A DNA stretch of 37,528 nucleotides, taken from an uncultured Lachnospiraceae bacterium (GTDB taxonomy: Bacteria > Bacillota > Clostridia > Lachnospirales > Lachnospiraceae). The notes beneath the pieces are model-generated. The model saw only the letters and a list, made by a program, of their open reading frames with translations. It did not search any database and had not been told where the DNA came from. Position 1 is the stretch's first letter, and every line of letters starts with the position of its first letter. The stretch covers positions 1 to 37,528 of the forward strand of contig ONDV01000026.1 in the NCBI GenBank assembly GCA_900316665.1, in the 5' to 3' direction. The translations under genes were made by a program, and so were the position numbers. Positions 32,328 through 37,528 of this stretch are shown in pieces.

Positions 32328-32402
32328 CGGGGTGTGGCTCAGCTTGGCTAGAGCACCTGGTTTGGGACCAGGGGGTCGCTGGTTCGAATCCAGTCACCCC
32401 GA
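32328..32402 (+). tRNA. tRNA-Pro(TGG)
   Basis: Acceptor CGGGGTG/CACCCCG, anticodon stem CCTGG/CCAGG around TTTGGGA (anticodon TGG), T-arm with TTCGAAT. CCA is not encoded. Confidence 0.95.
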
Positions 32403-32417
32403 TTAACGCAAGTATCT

Positions 32418-32488
32418 GCGGGTGTAGTTCAATGGTAGAACACCAGCCTTCCAAGCTGGATACGTGGGTTCGATTCCCATCACCCGCT
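32418..32488 (+). tRNA. tRNA-Gly(TCC)
   Basis: Acceptor GCGGGTG/CACCCGC, anticodon stem CCAGC/GCTGG around CTTCCAA (anticodon TCC), T-loop TTCGATT. Only 15 bases separate it from tRNA-Pro. CCA is not encoded. Confidence 0.95.
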
Positions 32489-32492
32489 TTGA

Positions 32493-32743
32493 CAAGTGCG
32501 ATTAAGCGCTTGACATAGCTCTGACCTAACGGTCAGCGCATTTGATGCAAGCGCATTGAAAGCGCAAACTTCGTTTGCGAGCGCTTGACATTGGATGCAA
32601 GCGCATTGAAAGCGCAAACTTCGTTTGCGAGCGCTTGACATTGGATGCAAGCGCATTGAAAGCGCAAACTTCGTTTGCGGGCGCTTGCACAGGTACTGCC
32701 CCTTCGGGTCAGTACAATAGGCACTGCCCCTTCGGGTCAGTAC
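32493..32743 (+). repeat. Hairpin array in the Gly-Arg tRNA spacer
   Basis: The spacer is made of back-to-back hairpins. CAAGTGC/GCGCTTG is at 32493-32512 and CTGACC/GGTCAG at 32521-32536. Three tandem 50-base units follow (starting 32544, 32594 and 32644). Then come GTACTG/CAGTAC at 32693-32715 and GCACTG/CAGTAC at 32721-32743, the last two with CCCCTTCGGG loops. Each 50-base unit has an outer stem CAAGCGC/GCGCTTG and an inner stem CGCAAAC/GTTTGCG. The first two units are identical; the third differs at its end. Apparent reading frames across it are not genes. Confidence 0.88.
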
Positions 32744-32748
32744 ATTAT

Positions 32749-32822
<74 letters not shown>

Positions 32823-32826
32823 CTAT

Positions 32827-32901
32827 GGTGGGTGTAGCACAGTTGGCTAGCGCGTCAGATTGTGGTTCTGAAGGTCGAGGGTTCGAGCCCCTCTACCCAC
32901 C
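32827..32901 (+). tRNA. tRNA-His(GTG)
   Basis: Acceptor GTGGGTG/TACCCAC with the extra 5' G (32827) opposite C73, diagnostic of tRNA-His. Anticodon stem TCAGA/TCTGA around TTGTGGT (anticodon GTG). CCA is not encoded. Confidence 0.96.
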
Positions 32902-32903
32902 TT

Positions 32904-32967
32904 TGTTGCTAGAGCAGTGAACTATAGCCGTAAAGATTATTACTGATCTTTTCTTTCAATAGCAACA
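32904..32967. other. Structured spacer between tRNA-His and tRNA-Gln
   Basis: TGTTGCTA (32904-32911) is complementary to TAGCAACA (32960-32967), and AAAGAT (32932-32937) to ATCTTT (32946-32951) inside it. The whole spacer could fold as one stem carrying a second hairpin. It is unrelated in sequence to the other tRNA spacers. Confidence 0.5.
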
Positions 32968-32968
32968 T

Positions 32969-33040
32969 TGGGCTATAGCCAAGCGGTAAGGCACAGGACT
33001 TTGACTCCTGGATTCGCGGGTTCGAATCCCGCTGGCCCAG
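32969..33040 (+). tRNA. tRNA-Gln(TTG)
   Basis: Acceptor TGGGCTA/TGGCCCA, discriminator G, anticodon stem CAGGA/TCCTG around CTTTGAC (anticodon TTG). CCA is not encoded. Confidence 0.95.
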
Positions 33041-33063
33041 TTGTCCTGTGTTTCAAATTTTAT

Positions 33064-33136
33064 GAGATATTAGCTCAGTTGGTAGAGCACCTGACTTTTA
33101 ATCAGGTTGTCGCGGGTTCAAATCCCGCATGTCTCA
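33064..33136 (+). tRNA. tRNA-Lys(TTT)
   Basis: Acceptor GAGATAT/ATGTCTC, anticodon stem CCTGA/TCAGG around CTTTTAA (anticodon TTT), T-loop TTCAAAT. Last gene of the cluster; CCA is not encoded. Confidence 0.95.
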
Positions 33137-33146
33137 CTTATGGGAT

Positions 33147-33183
33147 AAGACGTGTGAAAAAAATATTTTTCACACGTCTTTTT
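33147..33183 (+). terminator. Terminator of the tRNA cluster
   Basis: AAGACGTGTGAAAAA (from 33147) pairs with TTTTTCACACGTCTT (to 33181), followed by T residues. It is nearly symmetric and may act in both directions. Confidence 0.92.
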
Positions 33184-33228
33184 AATATTGTGATGTTTTT
33201 TTACAAATACAAAATCAACTTAATAAAG

Positions 33229-33289
33229 TATGATAGAATTAATCGCAGCTGATGGCTGATTGTTTTTAAAAGCTGCGGAAGGATATGTT
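33229..33289 (+). repeat. Direct repeat, left copy
   Basis: About 88% identical to 33520-33581. Both copies start TATGATAGAATTA, contain CAGCTGATGGCT and AAGCTGCGGAA, and end GGATATGTT. Within the copy CGCAGCT pairs with AGCTGCG, giving a hairpin. Confidence 0.85.
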
Positions 33290-33467
33290 CGGATGCAAAG
33301 TGGAATATCGAGGAGACGATTATGGATTTACGGTTAGATTCCACCGCCACTGCGGAGATGGTTGGGGGACAGATTTGAGTGCCAGTGTCACTCAAGATGT
33401 CACTCAAGATGTCACTCAAGATGTCACTCAAGATGTCACTCAAGATGTCACTCAAGAGTGGTTTTAG
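33285..33467 (+). pseudogene. C-terminal fragment of an AlbA_2/RecG-like ATP-binding protein
   Basis: A 60-codon frame whose first part (KVEYRGDDYGFTVRFHRHCGDGW) and VTQD-repeat tail resemble the extreme C-terminus of the AlbA_2-domain, 'RecG-like' putative ATP-dependent helicase or transcription regulator family. In that family, VTQE/VTQD tandem tails are common in Lachnospiraceae (family knowledge, not searched). The catalytic and DNA-binding parts, which should be several hundred residues, are missing. The apparent start lies inside the left direct repeat. Most likely a remnant left by deletion or insertion, not a functional gene. Confidence 0.55.
33387..33458 (+). repeat. 12-bp tandem repeat, six copies
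   Basis: GTCACTCAAGAT occurs five times in perfect head-to-tail order plus a sixth ending AG. It encodes VTQD five times and VTQE once in the fragment above. Being a multiple of three, copy number can change without shifting the frame. Confidence 0.95.
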
Positions 33468-33519
33468 CGGACATTGGGAAGTCGAGGAATAATTGCATGG
33501 CAGGATTTCGAAAGTTGCC

Positions 33520-33581
33520 TATGATAGAATTATTTACAGCTGATGGCTTATTGTTCTTTAAAGCTGCGGAAAGGATATGTT
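33520..33581 (+). repeat. Direct repeat, right copy
   Basis: Second copy of 33229-33289. Its end supplies the AAAGGA ribosome binding site of the LUD gene that starts at 33582. Its hairpin stem is CAGCT/AGCTG. Confidence 0.85.
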
Positions 33582-34211
33582 ATGAATGAAAATTTGCATA
33601 AAAGAAATGAAGTTCTTGCACACACTCTTATTGAGGGGCTGAAGTCCAGAAATATAGAGGGATATTATGCTTCTGATAAGGAAGAGGCGCTGAAGATCGC
33701 GCTTTCGATCATTCCGGAGGGTTCGACTGTGACTATGGGTGGATGTCAGAGCGCGAGAGACATAGGTCTTGTTGATGCGCTGCAGAATGGCAGCTACGAT
33801 TATCTGGACAGGGACAATTATGAAGACAAGAGAAAAGCCATGCTTCTCGCTTATGATGCTGATTATTATATTTCGAGCGCGAATGCAGTCTCATCTGACG
33901 GCGTGATAGTAAATATAGATGGAAACGCCAACCGCGTGTCCGCAATTGCCCAGGGACCCCGTCATGTGCTCCTCATTATCGGGATAAATAAAGTCACATC
34001 AGATCTCGATTCAGCCATGAAGCGGGCGAGAAACGTCGCAGCTCCTGCAAATGCTGCCAGGTTTGGTCTGAAAACGCCATGCGCTAAAAAGGGAATCTGC
34101 TTTGACTGTAAATCGCCGGACACCATCTGCTGCCAGTTCCTTATCACGAGGTATTCGAGGCATAGTGACAGAATCAAGGCAATCATAGTAAATGACGATA
34201 TAGGTTTCTGA
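33582..34211 (+). CDS. LUD-domain (LutC/YkgG-like) protein
   Basis: A 209-residue protein of the LUD (formerly DUF162) family; relatives LutC and LutB take part in lactate oxidation. STVTMGGCQSARDIGLVDAL, DADYYISSANAVSSDGVIVNIDGNANRVSAIAQGP and LIIGINKVTSDLDSAMKRARN are family blocks. A C-terminal Cys group (TPCAKKGICFDCKSPDTICC) suggests a metal or iron-sulfur site. ATG 33582 follows AAAGGA; an in-frame start at 33543 lies within the direct repeat and is rejected. No lutA or lutB is adjacent, so a lactate role is not supported by context. The OGG-like gene follows after one base. Confidence 0.88.
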   Translation: MNENLHKRNEVLAHTLIEGLKSRNIEGYYASDKEEALKIALSIIPEGSTVTMGGCQSARDIGLVDALQNGSYDYLDRDNYEDKRKAMLLAYDADYYISSANAVSSDGVIVNIDGNANRVSAIAQGPRHVLLIIGINKVTSDLDSAMKRARNVAAPANAARFGLKTPCAKKGICFDCKSPDTICCQFLITRYSRHSDRIKAIIVNDDIGF

Positions 34212-34212
34212 T

Positions 34213-35103
34213 ATGTATAAAGTCAATTTTCCTGATGGCATAGATCTGAAGAAAATCTACGACAGCGGTCAGTGCTTCAGGTGGTTTCCCTTTGATGACG
34301 GATATATTATCCTGGCCATGGGTCATGCGCTGTTTGTAAGACAGGATGGAGAAAACACAATTTCCCTTGACTGCACCGGAGAGGAATATGAAAATATCTG
34401 GACAGGATACTTTGACAGGAATACGGATTATTCTGCGATAAGACGAAGCGTAAGAGCGGATGACGAATTCCTCGTGAGGGCTGCCGCAAACGGCGACGGG
34501 CTAAGGATCCTTCGGCAGGATCCGTGGGAGATGATAATTACTTTTATTATTTCCCAGCGAAAAAATATCCCGGCTATAAGGTCGTGCGTGGAGAAACTAT
34601 GCAAAGCTGCCGGAGATGAGATAACTACAGAAAATTTAAGCTCTTCCTTAAGGAAAAAAGATAAAAAATTTTATGATTTTCCCTCTCCGGATCAGATCCT
34701 CTCCATCAGCTGCCGGAAGCTTTCAGGCAGTGATAAAGTCTGTATATTCAAGGAGAAAGGATTGGAAAGCTGTTCGCTCGGCTACAGGATGCCTTATCTT
34801 CCGGCCGCAGCAGAATATGTTAAAGAGAAAAACAGCATTTCGACGCTTTCAGATATGCCAGATGAGAAGCTCCTGGAATCTTTGATGGAGATAAAGGGAG
34901 TAGGAATAAAAGTAGCTAACTGCGCGGCTCTTTTTGGTTTCCACAGGATGAATGCCTTCCCGGTTGATGTCTGGATGAAGCGGGCACTTGAGAGATATCC
35001 GGCGGAATTTGATTTTGAGAAAATGTACCGGCCGTACGCAGGTGTGATCCAGCAGTACATGTTCATGGAAATCAGGAGAGAGAGCAGAAGAGATCGAACG
35101 TAA
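34213..35103 (+). CDS. OGG-like 8-oxoguanine DNA glycosylase/AP lyase
   Basis: A 296-residue base-excision repair enzyme. The N-terminus KIYDSGQCFRWFP matches the OGG N-domain. PWEMIITFIISQRKNIPAIRSCVEKLC begins the helical domain. LMEIKGVGIKVANCAALFGF is the helix-hairpin-helix with the catalytic Lys, and AFPVDVWMKRAL contains the GPD Asp. This is the bacterial OGG1-type, distinct from MutM. The start at 34213 follows the LUD stop by one base, suggesting coupling. Confidence 0.92.
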   Translation: MYKVNFPDGIDLKKIYDSGQCFRWFPFDDGYIILAMGHALFVRQDGENTISLDCTGEEYENIWTGYFDRNTDYSAIRRSVRADDEFLVRAAANGDGLRILRQDPWEMIITFIISQRKNIPAIRSCVEKLCKAAGDEITTENLSSSLRKKDKKFYDFPSPDQILSISCRKLSGSDKVCIFKEKGLESCSLGYRMPYLPAAAEYVKEKNSISTLSDMPDEKLLESLMEIKGVGIKVANCAALFGFHRMNAFPVDVWMKRALERYPAEFDFEKMYRPYAGVIQQYMFMEIRRESRRDRT

Positions 35104-35125
35104 ATACCGAAGGAGTTAATATTTT

Positions 35126-37294
35126 ATGGTGAAATTTGATAATATTTTATATGGTGGCGATTACAATCCGGAACAGTGGCTTGACCGGCCGGAGATACTT
35201 TCCGATGATATAAAATTATTTAAAAAGGCCCATATAAATACCGTGACTCTCGGAGTCTTCTCCTGGTCCATGCTTGAGAAAAATGACGGAGTTTACGATT
35301 TCGGATGGCTTTCTGACATCATTAATAACCTTAATTCAAACGGGATCAAGACAATACTCGCGACACCGTCGGGCGCCAGACCCAAGTGGCTCGCCGACAA
35401 ATACCCGGATGTTCTCCGGGTAGATGACTGCGGCAACAGGATGAGGTTCGGCGGCAGGCACAATCATTGCATGTCGAGCGAGTCTTACAGGAGAAAGACA
35501 TACGAGATCGACAGGAAACTTTCCGAGACTTTCGGCAAAAGCGACGCCGTTATTGCCTGGCATATAAATAACGAGATGAGTGGCGAGTGCTACTGCGAGA
35601 ACTGTCAGAGGCTCTTCCGTGAGTGGCTTATGACGCGCTATAGCGACATTGACGAGCTAAACCGCGCCTGGTGCACGGTTTTCTGGTCGCACAGATACAA
35701 TTCATTCGACGAGATAGAAGCTCCTATGACAAATGGCGAGACGGCGCTTCACGGGCTTACCCTCGACTGGAAGAGATTTACGACTCATCTGCACCGCGAT
35801 TTCACGCTGATGGAGAAGAAAGCCATCAGGGACGGTGGCTCAGAGCTTCCTGTGACCATAAATATGATGTACAATTTCCTCGGACTCAATTATCAGGAGT
35901 TTTCTGACGTTGTTGATTTCACTTCATGGGATAATTATCCCCTCTGGCATAAATATCCGCTTTACGATACTGCAGTCGACACGGCATTTGAGCATGACAG
36001 GATAAGATCCATAAAAAAAGAACCCTATGTAATGATGGAGTCGTCTCCGTCGTCAACAAACTGGCAGGAAGTAAGTAAGCTGAGAGAAACCGGAGTGCTT
36101 CACCTCCAGCAGCTGCAGGCAGTCGCGCACGGAGCTGACGGGGCGCTCTATTTTCAGATGAGACAGTCGGTGGGAGCCTCGGAGAAATTTCACGGAGCAG
36201 TCATTGATCATTATGGCGGAGCCGACACAAGAGTTTTTGAGGAAGTGTCTGAGGTTGGGGCTATCCTTGATAAAATAGGGAAAAAGGTGGTAGGGACTGT
36301 CACGGATGCAAAAGCTGCCATTATCTGGGATACTGAGAGCAGATGGGCTTGCCTGGGTTCTCAGGGACCGAGAAATTCCGGTATGCCTGACAGGGAGATC
36401 GCGATAAAGTCTTACCGGGCAATAAGGGATTTCGGTCTGAATGTTGATGTGATCGACGAGACTCAGGAGCTCGAAGGGAAGTACCGCGTGATCGTCGCAC
36501 CGCTTATGTATATGGAGCGCGGTGATATCGCAGAGAAGCTGAAAAAGTATGTAAAGGACGGCGGTATCCTCTTCCTCACCCTCTGGAGCGGCATTGCTGA
36601 CGAGAACGACAGGTGCTTTACCGGCGGGACCCCGCACGACCTTATGGATCTCTGCGGTCTCCGCACGACAGAGATCGACGGTCTCTATGACTGCATGGAA
36701 GGAGAGGCGTTTACGACCGGCGGCCGATATCCGGAGCTTGGAAGGAAGTACATTTTCAGTAAACTTTTTGAATATTCAAAACTTGATACGGCTGAAGCCA
36801 TCATGGAATTCCAGGCGACAAAGGACAGTACCGTTCCGGCTGTTACCGAGAACTGTTATGGAAAAGGAAAATGCTTCATGATCCTTGCTGACTTTGGACA
36901 GGAGCTTTTCTCTGATCTCATCAGGGCTGTACTGCGGGATGCCGGGATAAAGCCGATCATCGGAGATGGCAGCAGGTACAATCCGGAATCGGAGAGCGGC
37001 GACGTATTCAGATATTCAGATTCTCTCCCGGCAGCTGTCTCGGTGACAAGCAGGATAAGGACTGCGGAAGCTTTGTCATCGGATGACGGGGCAGAAGAAG
37101 GAAAAGCCGTATCAGTCGATGCTTTGGCAAGGTACATATTTATTCAGAACTGGAATGATTTTTCAGTGACTGTGCCTGTGCCGGAAGGCTTCAAGCTTCT
37201 GACGGATGATGGCTGCAGAAAAAAGTCGGAGAAGAGCCTTGAGATAGAAGCCTTATCCACGGCGGTGGTGGAGATTGTCACGCATGGAGCGTAA
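35126..37294 (+). CDS. Beta-galactosidase, glycoside hydrolase family 42
   Basis: A 722-residue cytosolic glycosidase that removes galactose from beta-galactosides. YGGDYNPEQWLDRPEI is the GH42 N-terminal signature. Glu150 (WHINNEMSGEC) is the expected acid/base and Glu305 (VMMESSPSSTNW) the nucleophile. Cys115, Cys155, Cys157 and Cys160 form the zinc site known from GH42 structures. The C-terminal part contains the trimerisation and small beta domains (IVAPLMYMERGDIAEKLKKYVKDGG...). No signal peptide. AAGGAG lies about 10 bases before the ATG. No transporter is in view, so the natural substrate (lactose, galactan or arabinogalactan fragments) is open. Confidence 0.95.
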   Translation: MVKFDNILYGGDYNPEQWLDRPEILSDDIKLFKKAHINTVTLGVFSWSMLEKNDGVYDFGWLSDIINNLNSNGIKTILATPSGARPKWLADKYPDVLRVDDCGNRMRFGGRHNHCMSSESYRRKTYEIDRKLSETFGKSDAVIAWHINNEMSGECYCENCQRLFREWLMTRYSDIDELNRAWCTVFWSHRYNSFDEIEAPMTNGETALHGLTLDWKRFTTHLHRDFTLMEKKAIRDGGSELPVTINMMYNFLGLNYQEFSDVVDFTSWDNYPLWHKYPLYDTAVDTAFEHDRIRSIKKEPYVMMESSPSSTNWQEVSKLRETGVLHLQQLQAVAHGADGALYFQMRQSVGASEKFHGAVIDHYGGADTRVFEEVSEVGAILDKIGKKVVGTVTDAKAAIIWDTESRWACLGSQGPRNSGMPDREIAIKSYRAIRDFGLNVDVIDETQELEGKYRVIVAPLMYMERGDIAEKLKKYVKDGGILFLTLWSGIADENDRCFTGGTPHDLMDLCGLRTTEIDGLYDCMEGEAFTTGGRYPELGRKYIFSKLFEYSKLDTAEAIMEFQATKDSTVPAVTENCYGKGKCFMILADFGQELFSDLIRAVLRDAGIKPIIGDGSRYNPESESGDVFRYSDSLPAAVSVTSRIRTAEALSSDDGAEEGKAVSVDALARYIFIQNWNDFSVTVPVPEGFKLLTDDGCRKKSEKSLEIEALSTAVVEIVTHGA

Positions 37295-37399
37295 AAAATT
37301 CGGTCTTGAAATTATTATAAATTATCTTTATTATTAAAGAACGTGATTACTATATCAATAAGTCCGCCGCCGCGCTCGTGTAATAATGGATAAGGAATT

Positions 37400-37528
37400 A
37401 AAACTTCCCACATTCCATGGATCATCTTAGTTGCAAGGATTCATGGAAGCCATGAGATGCACAGATGGTGGCGAACATTGTGTTTTTCGTCGTGAGCGAG
37501 CACGCTAGCTGCGGCTCGGTTGACAATC
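37400..37528 (+). repeat. Fold-back interspersed repeat, copy D (cut by window end)
   Basis: Begins AAAACTTCCC (37400-37409), then CATGGATCATCTTAGTTGCAAGGATTCAT, the CATGAGATGCACAGATGG segment and the arm through GCGGCTCGGTTGACAATC, where the window ends. It is the same subtype as copy A in reverse orientation. The 105 bases between lacZ-type gene end and this copy are AT rich without a recognisable terminator. Confidence 0.85.

Noticed and set aside
32493..32743. Possible CRISPR array in the tRNA spacer
   Set aside because: The 50-base units are directly adjacent, with no variable spacers and no cas genes.
33201..33455. Minus-strand frame encoding repeated SDIL
   Set aside because: It is the reverse reading of the 12-bp array; the plus-strand reading matches a known protein tail better.
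33229..33581. Complete transposable element bounded by the direct repeats
   Set aside because: No transposase, no terminal inverted repeats; the repeats are too long and diverged for a target-site duplication.

Overview
This window looks like chromosomal DNA of a low-GC Gram-positive anaerobe in the Clostridia, most likely a Lachnospiraceae member of the Butyrivibrio type. The evidence is the gene order tmcAL / ackA - DUF177 - rpmF - plsX - acpP - rnc - smc - ftsY, AGGAGG-type ribosome binding sites, a PyrK/PyrDB dihydroorotate dehydrogenase, a ZTP riboswitch over split purine-synthesis enzymes, an acetate kinase, and a GH42 beta-galactosidase. The genus is inferred from general knowledge and was not searched.

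Layout. 1-266: part of an interspersed fold-back repeat and a promoter. 267-1073: an unrecognised Ser-rich protein with a faint FliD-like segment. 1151-3166: a ZTP (pfl) riboswitch with an overlapping terminator, controlling an archaeal-type IMP cyclohydrolase and a stand-alone AICAR formyltransferase, the last two steps of IMP synthesis. 3237-6514: tmcAL, which uses acetate to modify tRNA-Met, divergent from ackA; then DUF177 and rpmF behind their own strong promoter, ending in a terminator. 6651-6893: a second fold-back repeat. 6917-13393: plsX-acpP-rnc-smc-ftsY. 13410-14621: ilvA. 14663-17540: a zinc/cadmium efflux module (promoter, SmtB-like operator, P1B-type ATPase, fold-back repeat, ArsR/SmtB repressor, small unknown protein). 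17582-28515: a long tightly packed run with many ATGA overlaps: TPR lipoprotein, pyrF-pyrK-pyrD-pyrE, a small membrane protein, an M29-type aminopeptidase, an rRNA methyltransferase, a papain-like protease, rdgB and a YfcE/MJ0936 phosphodiesterase. 28542-32162: an EAL phosphodiesterase and a chemoreceptor. 32205-33183: a six-gene tRNA cluster (Pro, Gly, Arg, His, Gln, Lys) with a consensus promoter, a terminator and spacers filled with repeated hairpins. 33229-33581: a 61-62 bp direct repeat flanking a gene fragment with a 12-bp tandem repeat. 33582-37294: a LUD-domain protein, an OGG-like DNA glycosylase and a GH42 beta-galactosidase. 37400-37528: the fourth fold-back repeat, cut by the window end.

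The most unusual material is not protein coding. It comprises (i) four copies of an approximately 190-240 bp imperfect inverted-repeat element, two of them nearly identical, inverted and forming the two ends of the window; (ii) an array of about nine short hairpins, including three 50-bp tandem units, in the tRNA spacers; and (iii) the direct-repeat-flanked gene remnant next to the LUD gene. The best supported regulatory calls are the ZTP riboswitch and the zinc-sensor/operator/efflux unit. No phage, CRISPR array, toxin system or transposase gene was seen.
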